From: Bolinopsis microptera
Lineage: Eukaryota > Ctenophora > Tentaculata > Lobata > Bolinopsidae
Assembly: GCF_026151205.1 (NCBI RefSeq)
Contig: NC_087084.1
Span: 11,311,453-11,375,452 of the forward strand
Direction of reading: 5' to 3'
DNA: 64,000 nucleotides
Below are positions 36,701-48,700 of the stretch, one piece after another. Within the stretch, counting starts at the first letter, position 1, and every line of letters starts with the position of its first letter. Made by a program: the position numbers and the translations under genes. The notes below the pieces were generated by a model that did no database searches, was not told the origin of the DNA, and was given only the letters and a program-made list of their open reading frames with translations.

Positions 36701-39700
36701 TCTCATTTGACTCCAATTAAAAGCTTGTCCGCGCCCTTTTGTTAAAAAATAGCACATTAGAGGGGCTCATGATCTCTCTCAAAGATCACATATATTCACA
36801 TTTCTGATGTATAACTTCAAATTAAGTAACCCAATGCAAAGTATGATATCCGTACCGTGATCATTGTTCTAGCCAAGCCGTAAAAATGAATGAATAAACC
36901 TGAAACATAATTTGTTCATCACGCGAAGAAGGTAGGCCGGGTCATTTCAATTAGCATGTTTCCTTCATTCAATTCTAATCTAAAACAAATTCGCCTTAAC
37001 AACTTAACATTATATTTTGTCTTATGGTGCTGATTTGATGGTGATTCATTTTATTCTCAGATTAGCTGCTAGAACATAATCATATTATTTCATAATTTGA
37101 ATTTGCTCAGAGGAGTAACTTTTTGATATTTCAATCTCAACCATTGTTTTTAAATTTTATCGATAAATATTTTTCAACTTGCGAAATTTAGCTAAGATTT
37201 TTTAAAGATCTTAAAAACAAAATTCCAAAGAAAACAAAGCAAGGTTCAAAAATTTTAAAAGTGCAATCAATAACAGAAGCAATCATCACTGATGATTGCT
37301 TCTGTTATTGACTGCACGAAACTTTAAGTTTGTGACCTTTAGAGTGTTCTGGATAGATAAGTACCTAAGATGAGAAGTACGTACCGTACCCGGCTAAAGT
37401 ACGTACGGTACGAGGTTTTTCATTAAATTTTTCTGAAAGAAATGATGTCCGTTTTTTACCTTATTTTTCTATTGTTGTAAAATTTGCAGGTATGTATGCA
37501 ATTTTCAAACCACGGTTTTGGTGCCAGTCAATGGCGTACACTGTACGTACACTGTACAGTCATACAATTCTAATGATGGAAATAAGAATGCAGCGACATA
37601 AGTTTAAATTTAGTTGCCCGTAGCGCAACTAAAGTGTTGCGTTCCTGTAGTGTTCCTGTAGTGTTCCTGTTATTATTATGTCACGAAAGTTGGACTTTCA
37701 TCAAAAACTCATTTATCGTACTTTATAACCAATTTTATTAGTACGTACGCGGTGCGGTACAGCCATATTTTAAAGTACGTACCGTACGAACTTCTCATCA
37801 TAGATTAGTACGGTTTCAAACATGTGTAGATTAATTCGTGAAGGAGCAATTAGCTACTTGTTGCGTTCTTATCTTTGTAAATAGATTACAATTATGTTAC
37901 AACCAGTTAAGATATCAAGCGGTTGACAAAATTATAAAAAAAATGTGCTGTAACATCCTGAGTAGAGAAATAAAAGCAGAAAACATTTTTGCCAGAATTA
38001 TTTGGAAATTGGTCGCCAAATTTTTTATTGGCCTCCAGTCTTAAATTTAATAAATAGTGTAAAGTCAAATACGATTTATATTGAATTTTATGCAAAATTA
38101 ATTCATAGGATTAAAGAATTAATTACAAATACTCGACCCCAATCTTAACCCTAACCATAAAGCTAACTTTAAACTTACCTTATCGGTAATAATTATCGCG
38201 TACATAACTTTCACGCTGAAGACCTTAGTATGAACAATTAAATCCGTGAAAATAATGTCTGTGGCATTATCTTACTATATATAAAAAAAACGCGAATTAA
38301 ATAGGTAATAATTATTTTAGTCTCTTGAGTCTTGACACCACTTTATAGTAAGACGGGTTCCTGCTAGTAACTATAAGGTCCGTAAATAATAAAGTCTGGT
38401 AATTATTTCCATTAATTTTAGTGTGTGTCTCTACATATGCGTAGATATGTGTGTAGCCGATTACTATATTAGTTTATTAGTATACTAGGACAAATAAATC
38501 ACTCCTTAGTTGCACATTCTAGAGTTCAAAAAAAGAGTAAAACACTTATTAAAAAATCACCAACAATTTTCGCATTTTTTTGCACATTTTGGGCGGTCAC
38601 GGGTTATGAGCAAAAATAATTATGTCCACTTCTAACCACAACCTTACAGTTACACAATAGAATTTGCTGTTTGTCGAAACAGTTTTGTTTTGCCCGTTGC
38701 TCTTCAGGAGAGCATTTTTACCCTACGACTTGGATTGATTCTGAATCAGCATCCAAAAATACATCGACAAAAGCTAATTTTACACCCTTTGTGCCTTTTC
38801 ACAACAATTTCAAGCGACCGATTTAGTTTAGTATTAATTAAATTAAATTAATATCATATTCAACAAAGGACTCTTGCTCGTTTATCCCAAAAGACTATGC
38901 CCTAGTACAATTGCATTCCGAGAAGCTCGATAAGAGAATGAAGCCGACCTCTTTCAGACAAACTCATATCAGACAGTTGAATCGAATAAAAAGTTCGATT
39001 TAAATATAGCACCATTGTTTTCAAGCTCTTCGTCAAGGATGATGTTCATGTTTATTTGAAGTAGTCACAGTTGAACAGACAATAATCTATATATTGATAT
39101 GATAGCGTCGTCTAGTACAGTCAGTCATTTTGAGTTTTGTTTTGTGTCAAATATTGTGTTAGGTATTTACAATAACATATTGTTTAAATTCGGCCGGCTG
39201 TGAGACTTTGAATTTGTCATACTATATATATAAACATGTAACAAAGTTAACATGGCCCCTTGCTGTCGTGTTTGATAAAATTTCCGAATGGCCAGTTGAT
39301 AAGATAACTACCTTATCGGACATAATTTTCACGGACATAATTGTCACGGACATAATTGTCACGGACATAATTATCACGGACATAATTGTCACGGACATAA
39401 TTGTCACGGACATAATTATCACGGACATAATTGTCACGGACATAATTGTCACGGACATAATTGTCAAGGACATAATTGTCACGGACATAATTGTCACGGA
39501 CATAATTGTCACGGACATAATTGTCACGGAAATAATTGTCACGGACATAATTGTCACGGACTTTATTGTCACGGACATAATTGTCACGGACATAATTGTC
39601 ACGGACATAATTGTCACGGACATAATTGTCACGGACATAATTGTCACGGACATAATTGTCACGGACAAGTTTTACACGGAAAAGTTTTTCACAGACATGT

Positions 39701-42700
39701 GTCCAAAAATTTGTAAACATTTTTGGTTCTTTTTTGGTTCTTTTTCTGAACTCTCAACTCTAGAATATGACTGAGGAGTAATTATATTTGTCCTAGTATA
39801 CTAATAAATTAATAGTAATATAGTAATCGGCTACACACATATCTACTCATATGTAGGGACACACACAATAAAATTATTGGAAATAATTACCGGAATTTAT
39901 TATTTACGGACCTTAATGCCACAGACATTATTTTCACGGACTTAATTATTTACGCTTAAGTCTTCAGCATGAAAGCAATGCCCGTGATAATTTTGACCGA
40001 TAAGGTATTATATACATAAGTATTAAGTAATGGCTTTTTCTTTAAATAGTACCACCAGGTAAATTTCGTCACTCATTTAAGAAATATATATGAGGGATGT
40101 TTAGGACACTCAGAGCATTTGTATATTCTTTCTGAGCATTGAGCACCTAGAAGCACTAGCCCACGGTAATTTAAATTGATATCGTTTTCTTTCGATTGGA
40201 CACTGGCAATCGTCGCCGGTTCACTCTGCCCAAGTTTAGATTTTGATCAAAAGATTATTGGAAGACAATCAATACAAAGGGTAAAGTAATATGGGCAATC
40301 TGGTTTTGCCATAACACTTCATATGCTATTGTCCATCTAGACAGCTGAGTTGCTGAAGAATTCCTTCAAAAAATGTTTTTAATCGAGTTGAATGGCATGA
40401 CTGCCACTCACCACGGTCTATTTGACCTCTATTGACCAATTACTTTGGGAATAACGGTGTTGCAATTTGATTCGGTTTTTCGCAATATATTCTCAGAATG
40501 AATTGTATATTAATTCTATTATTCATCCTTTAATATAAATTGTATTTTAAAATAAAATATTATTTTTAGCGCAACTACAAAGCGCCAGGAAAATAGTTTA
40601 ACTATTGTTTATTCTACAATTATAAATTCTCCCAGATAGGAGATACCATCATGATGCTCTTCAACTGTTGCAAGGATCCGTCATGTCTTGAAAATAGTTG
40701 CCTGGTCACAGCGAATAAAATATCACGCGGAAACACCCCAGATTGTGCCCCAAAAAATAGTCGTAAAACTGAGACAAAAGCTTTGAAAAAGAGATCATCA
40801 GTGGCTGTGAAGAGCGGGTCTACTAGTGAACCTGACGTAGAGGAACGGGAAATTAAAGGTGGACCGCGAAACTACGACCTGCCCGAAGAGAAATATTCTG
40901 TAAAAGTCACTCGGAAGCTCAGTGAGATAATCGTTCCGGACGAGAATGTGGAAGTCAAAGTTAATAGATCAAGAAGACCGTCCGTGATAAATGGCGTTTA
41001 TGCTGTTCAAAGGCCAAGTGTGGTAAGAATGAATTCGGCTGAGATTGCTGCTGCGATTAAAGAAAATAACAAAAAAAAGATTTTTGAAAGGGATCCTTCC
41101 TTTAATGGAAAAAGAATGACCGAGGAAGAAAAAGCGAAAGATGCCAAAAAGAGAGAAAAATCATTTCTGTCAAAAGCCGTAAAAAGAAAGAGCAAAGTTA
41201 AAGTTTAATCGAAAACTTAAAAAATCAACATTATATAAAGAAGAATATTCGAGCAATACTATGGCAATCTTTCCTTACCTTGGGTCCTTGATCACCATGG
41301 ATACCATTGACTCCTGAGTTGCCTTTCTCTCCAGGATTTCCTGGGTTTCCATCGGGTCCTTGGTCACCAGTGATTCCTTCATCACCTGGCGCACCTGGTG
41401 CTCCTGCTTCTCCCTGTAAATGTCTTTTTGAACACTAAGTCGCGTTACCTTTATATTCGACTAGGACTACTTCTGGATGTTTAATGTTTATAAACAATTT
41501 TCTAGAGTTTTCAGACGTTTATGATGTCAACAAAATACCTTTGAGGCGGTTTTCGTGTGAATTTTCATCATTTTCATTTTGCGATCGAATTTAAAATTTA
41601 ATGGGTTTGGATATTCGTAGGACAGTGACATGACTTTTATTCAAAACAAAAGAATATTCTTTCAAAATTAGTACCTTACTTATCCTGCTAGTATCAAAGT
41701 TCATAACTAGTTACACTTATCAACTAAGCAGAGTATAATTACTAACCTTGTTACCAGAAGCTCCAGGAAGACCTGGATGACCATCAGCACCATCAGCACC
41801 ATCCGTACCATTCAAACCGTCCTCTCCAGCTTCATAGTTCGGCTGTCCCTTTTCTCCGAAATCACCAATATCTCCCTTCTCGCCAGTATCAAGACCTAGA
41901 AGCTCTTTGTTCTCTTCAAAGAAGGTTACGATTTCAACAACGAGAGGATCTTCTGGCTTGCCATCGGAAACCTGAAATGAATAGTGATAAAGTGGAGGGT
42001 TCGTTACAGTAATTCCACCATTCATCACATGACTCCTTTAGTAAGGTAATACAATTTTAAGAAACTGGTCTCAGATATAATTACAACTTTGTAAACATTT
42101 AGTGTTAGGATAATTCAACACGAAATATTACCTGAGGCTCAATTGGCATCTCCTCCCAGTATTTTCCTTTGTTTCCCTTGGTTCCCTTGTCTCCGTGTTC
42201 TCCCTTGACGTAGTTAGCTTCTCCCACGGGTCCCTTGGCTCCCTCATCTCCTGGCAGACCGACGATTCCAATATCTCCAACGTCTCCCTTTGGTCCCTAA
42301 AAAGTCGAGTATTATATATACAGATATACGACTTATCTAGGAAACAGGTTAGGATTTATGGGCCAAATAATATTCTTCCATACCAATAACCGTCACTGAG
42401 GGGCCAATAAAAGGTAATGAGATCCGATCTCTGGTTATTGATCTCGAAATCTCGGATCATGTGCGAGATCATGTTTTTTTTTCAAATGAAAAAATTAGTT
42501 GGCTTTAACTTTTCGTACCATAATTGATAATTGATTAAACATCCTAATGATATTATCAAAATCCGGTTAACCGGAAATGAGATTGATATCCGACGTTTCT
42601 GGTCCGGCAACCAAAATTATAGACCGGTTGATTCCTAAGCGTATTTTATGACATTTATTTTCACTCTTCAGGCACAAACTAAAATTTTAAGTCAAGCTGG

Positions 42701-45700
42701 GATGATATTGTTTGACCGGAGCCTACAGTGGCTGTAAAAGTGTAAATAGACTAGGTTCTCTTATTGTGGCAGCTAACTCGGCTGTCCGATAACTAAATCA
42801 CCAAAAGTTCATGTCCAAAAAGAACGAACATTGTTGATAGTAGTCTATTGACCTAATTACTGTCCAGGCTTAGTCTCGCACAGATTAAAATGTTGAAGCC
42901 GCAGCAACAATAGGCTACAGCAAATCATGCACAGGATTGTATTCGGATATTTGCAACAAAGCCTAATGATACGTTTTCAAATTATTAAATTCGGTTGCAA
43001 TATGTTAAAATGTAGTTTCTATCATATTCCCCAGAACGGTGATGAGCCATATTGAAAGGGCGTTGACTTCACCGATTGGATTAAACAATATTGGCGACAG
43101 ATCTCATGACTCTTGAGTGAGAAGTAACAGTCTGCCATAAGTAAAGTTACAAATCTTAAACATGAAAAATTGCTATATTGTAAGCCCAGACGTTCCATGT
43201 AGCAAATAACGAGATAAAGCTAGCAAGTAACTGACCTCAGGTCCCACTACTCCTTCACCTCCAACCTCACCAGGTTCGCCAGGTTCACCAACTTCACCAG
43301 GCTCTCCAGGGTTTCCTGCAATACCTTTGGGTCCTTCCTCTCCGGGAACACCATCGGCACCTTTAGCTCCGTCGATACCGTTATCACCGTCAATACCGTC
43401 AGATCCTAAACAGGTTATCTTGTAAACATGATTAAAAATACGGTCATTGATCCGATGGTAAATACTTAATATCAGGCAGTAATAAAAGTACTATAACTGA
43501 CGAGAAAATTTGTTATTCGTCCCAGCAACTCAGAAAATCATTAGAATTCAAAGCCACAAGTTAAAGAGAAATAAAATTATAAATGATTTGTCAGAATGAT
43601 GGAATGTTATTATTAAAACCTATGGTATCTTGTCCTGGTTCTCCCTTGTGGGTGGCACCGGGAACTCCCTTATTTCCTGCTTCTCCGGGCGCTCCATCAT
43701 TACCCTGAAAAAACAGAATGCAGATACTTGAGATTGATCAAGAGTAACCTTAACAAAGCCGAATATGGATGTGGTAGTTTATCACTGGGGATTAAGTGTT
43801 TACGATCAGACGGAGTGAAAAAAATGTTTGATGATTGCTAGTTGTTAAGTAGAACTTCTCCGTAAAGTCGAAGCTAGTGCTTCCACAGTTAAGAGTAAGT
43901 TAAGGGCAATTGTTTCATCACGTTACCGGTTACATGTGAACAAAACTCAGACATCATACATGATCATAAAGACTTACAGCTTCTCCCTTGGCACCAGATT
44001 CTCCCTTATCTCCAGAAGTTCCAGGGAATCCAGGTTGTCCTTGGTCACCTTGATCACCAGGTTCACCACCATCTCCCTGTTCTCCTGGTTCTCCCTTGGA
44101 ACCGGGTAATCCGGGGAGACCTGAATCTCCATCTGGACCCTTTTGATGGGCTCCTGGGATGTGGCACTTTTAGTACAGCTTCCGGTGGAGATATGCAGTC
44201 AATTAAAGTTGATATTACCATTTGAAAACTGCATTTTAATTTAGTAATGAAGTAATTTTACCTTTAGCGATGAAAAGTACTCCATCTTCACCAGGGAGGC
44301 CATCACTTCCATTAGTTCCTGGTTCTCCATCTGGTCCTTGGTCTCCTATTTCTCCCTGTGGTCCTTGTTCTCCCTCGTCTCCTTGATCTCCCTCGTCTCC
44401 TTGAGCTCCCTCGTCTCCTTGATCTCCATCGGGTCCTTTTGGTCCTTGGGCACCTTTTTCTCCATCAGCGCCTACATCACCTTTTTCGCCTACAACACCT
44501 TCATCTCCTTGGTCACCTTGATCTCCCTGAAAAAGCGCATCACGTTATACATACATTATGCAGAAACATAAATGTCTAAACGCTCTGTTCTGATCAAATA
44601 CTGCTCAAATGCCATGGAATAATTGCATTAAACTATAAAAAACTTGTACAACTTAAGTACAATCAATGTTAAAGTGAGAAGAACCACTAAAAGTCAATAC
44701 CTTGGCTCCATCAGATCCGGGAACGCCGGGTAGACCCTTAGCACCATTTGCACCGGGCTCTCCAATAGCACCAACATTACCGTCACTTCCTGGGTTGCCA
44801 TCGGCTCCAGCATCACCTGGTTCTCCTTGTTCACCAGACTCACCCTAAAACATGGGTGTTAGTCAATTTAGATGCATTTAACATCATAGTATCAAGTAGA
44901 GAATTATATTTCAATGAAACTGACCCATTGAAATTAACATTGCAATATGTAAACAAACATACTATTTCAAGATACTGGGTTTGATTTTTTTCTCCTATTC
45001 GATTCGAACAGTTTTTGGAGATTTCGCTGACCATTTTATGGTACCGTTAATGATTGTGCTTCTACTCAAGTTTAATGTGTACTTACTTGGTCACCCGCTG
45101 GAGCGTGGAGTGGATCGGGAGCTTCACCAGGATCTCCTTTCTCTCCCAATACTCCAGAATCTCCAGCCAGTCCCTTAATACCATCTGGTCCTTCTTCTCC
45201 CTCTTGACCGTCATCAGCATCAAGTCCTGGTTCTCCTTTGTCTCCTACGTCTCCTTGTTGACCTGAGCACAAAGGATACAGGTGGTGGGTATAAAGCTTC
45301 TGCTAGACTTATATACAAACGGATTCTTTGTCTTAGTTAAATAAACGATCACATTATGATAAATGCTAAGTATTACCTTGAGCTCCAGGTTCTCCTTGAT
45401 CTCCCTCTTCTCCATTTGCGCCAGGGGCACCAGGTTCTCCACTAGGTCCTACTTCTCCTTTAGGTCCCAGGGGACCTTCAGGTCCGGTTTCTCCTTGTTC
45501 ACCGTCAGCTCCGTCAAGGCCATCTAGACCGTCATCACCGGGTATTCCTTCAGGTCCTTGTTCACCGGGAACTCCAATTACACCCTGCAGAAAATTAATT
45601 AAGTGGATATGCCAACTTTTGTGTTCCACAACCACATTATTCACCTTAATGCGGCAATAACTGTTTAGTAAGCTGAATTAATCATATCTGTACTTTTGCC

Positions 45701-48700
45701 GGATCAACCAAAAATAAGTACAGACCAAAAAATAATTAGGTTTACTTACTTTAGCTCCGGCATCTCCAGCGGGTCCAGCAGGTCCATCAGCGCCATCCAG
45801 ACCATTGGGTCCTTTGTCTCCAGCAACTCCGTCATCTCCGGGCTCTCCAGCAGCTCCGGCCTCTCCAGGGGCACCTTGTCCACCCTTTGGTCCGACACCT
45901 CCCTTACCTCCTGGGGCTCCATCTTCTCCGTCAGGTCCTTTTTCTCCCTGTATTTTAAAGTCAGTAGAAAAAAATGAGTTCAGTAAATAACTGAGCGTCG
46001 ATGTTTTCACAACTTTACACAAGTTTGATTACCTTATCGGACCTTATTTGGACGGACATTACTTGAACGCTGGAGGCCCTAGCGTTCATTTTAATGTCCG
46101 TTCAAATAAAGTCCGTTCAATTAATGTCCGTCCAAGTTAAAGTCCGTTGAAATTTTTTCAAAAATTTTTTCATTTCGAACTTTTTGTCCAGAATATGACA
46201 ACTTTGAGAACTTTATTGTGCCGTAAGTTAACGATGGAAAGGTTCTCTTTGGTCTGCCGGAGGCACAGAAAACTCTGCTAGTATATGATATTTTCAAGGG
46301 TCACTTGGCGGAAAAAAGTCAACAAAATTATGGCACTCAACAACATAGTTCATGAACTAGTCCCCGCCAACATGACAAACTTGTTCCAGCCTCTAGATAT
46401 TAGTATTACGGTAAATCGTGTTTCCAAGGACATTGCCCGACGTTGTTATAGTTCATATTACTCGGGGCGGTAATGAAACAGTGCTAGCAAAGCTCCACGT
46501 GATGTTAAGGTTAACCTTAAGTTGTCTAAGATAAAACCACTTCACGCCGAATGGCTTGTAAAAGTTAACACTGAAATGCAGGACCGGGGTAGTTTGATAA
46601 AAAAGGTTTCCATAAACTTAAAGCTGGAAATCACTGATGCTTTAAACATGGACTATTTCATGCACGAAAACCCATTTGATGAAGATGATATGTGATATTA
46701 GACACTGATCGAGTACACATATTTTAACATTTTTACTGCTCAATGACAGCTTTTCTTACTTACTGTATAAAAATGGATTTAAAAAGCATTTGCTGAAATT
46801 TAAAAACGTCAACAAAATTGAAAAAATTCGGTTTTTTGATGGTTTTGAATGCCTTCGAGCGTTCATATTAATGTTCGTTCATAATTATGTCCGTTCACGT
46901 AATGTCCGTCCAAATAAGGTCCGATAAGGTAAGCAATAAGTGGAAACAGCAAATTCTTTTGTCGATCTGTACTCACTTCCACGCCAGCTTCACCCGTGGG
47001 ACCGGTGACATCAGGACCAGATTCTCCCTGAGGACCCTGTTCTCCCTTTTCTCCGATTATTCCAATTGGGCCTTCTTCTCCTTGAGGTCCGGGTTCTCCT
47101 TGATCTCCTTTGACATCACTTGTTTGACCAGATCTGGAGAATTGGCTGATCATTTAACGATAACCAAGTTTTATTTAAGGTTCATGAATAAAGTTAGGTC
47201 ATCAAGAATTTAAATTTGTTTTTAAAACTATAAAAATAGTTTACTTACTCTCCAGGTGGACCAACTTCTCCCTTAGCACCGTCAACTCCAAATTCACCAG
47301 TTTCTCCCTCGAGACCATCATCTCCATCAATACCGTCATGTCCAGGTTCTCCATTGGCTCCAGCAGCTCCCTGAGGTCCCTTCACTCCTGGTTCCCCAGC
47401 TTCTCCAGCGCCTCCGGGGTTTCCGTCAGCTCCTAATGAACAGATTTGATACCGTCAGTACTTTTAGCGGGAATGGTTACAGCTCGTGGTCATGTTATCT
47501 GCTTTCACATTATGGTAGGAACAGGTTCATTGTACAATTAATGAAACAGTGCATTTCAGCTGATCAAACAGGCATTACAGTAACACGATATTCTGAGATT
47601 ATCGTTTGAATATCGGGTCTGAATTAAAAATATGCCCCAGAGACCTGCATCCAAAATACTTGCCTGGATTTCCATTAGCTCCATCAGCACCATCAAGACC
47701 GTCGACACCAGCATCTCCGTAAGCTCCTTGTTCACCAGGTGCTCCAGGGGAACCGTAATCGCCGGGGATTCCGGGGGGTCCTTGATCACCAGGTAATCCA
47801 GGTAGACCGTCCAATCCGTCAGTTCCATTATTGCCATCGAGACCATCCTCACCTGGATAATAGCATCATAAATGGATTGGTAAATTATAGCTGCTTCAAG
47901 CTAGTTAATTTTAAAAAGTCCCCGTCGTTATCCAGTCTCAGGTTAAATACAAACAGTAACTGTTAAATTTATTTGAGCACTTACCCTTGGGACCCTCAGC
48001 ACCCTCTGCACCAGGCTCTCCAACTGCACCCTGTGCACCAGGAGCTCCATCAGCACCATTATCACCAGGATTTCCGTCCAGACCGTTAACTCCGTCTTCA
48101 CCGGGGGCACCTGAAGCGAGTATTAATCACTGTAAATAATCTGGAAAAGTGTGGCATGTTTATAACAATCAACATTTAGATTTGAAACGAACCATAGCCG
48201 TATCAGCAAACAAATAATAAGCAATTTTAAAAGAGAAACAAACAATGAGTAGAGACTGAACTTTTGGAATAACCATTTAAAAAGTAAAGTTTTTGTTCCT
48301 AACCTTGGTCACCGTCATCACCATCGGCTCCTTGTTCTCCCTGATCTCCTTGATCTCCTGGTTCACCATCACTACCTGTGGTTATTGACTTTCACATTGG
48401 TATCCAGATTAGAGGAAAGTTGTTTTATATCTTTATATGAATTACGAGGGACCTAATTAAACATATAAATCAATTTTGGAAATTATTTCCGTGCCTAAAC
48501 GTTTACAAAATGCCAAAAATATCGAAAAGAATAATATAACGAACCGTCGCTGCCGGCGGCTCCAGCGGGTCCCTCAGCTCCGGGTTCTCCCGGTGCTCCA
48601 TCCATTCCTCGTTCACCATCATGACCGAACTCTCCACGTTCACCCTTAGCTCCTGGAAGAAATGAGTTACAATTCAAGTCCAGTGAGAAACATTATCACG

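Larger units (their letters stand above)
35080..41278. other. Collagen intron 34 contents
   Basis: A 6.2-kb intron. It holds a 161-bp palindrome (36184-36346), a fold-back (37242-37340), GTACGTACCGTAC-rich sequence (37375-37410 and 37740-37795, repeated at 55458-55495), the TIR element 38178-40005 and, on the opposite strand, the ORF at 40651-41208. Elsewhere I see no coding sequence. The open stretch at 35300-35665 has no recognisable motif. Confidence 0.6.

Noticed and set aside
44338-46022. Plus-strand open frames over the collagen exons (for example 44338-44571, 45696-45977)
   Set aside because: They mirror Gly-X-Y codons on the minus strand; splice sites and phase support only the minus strand.
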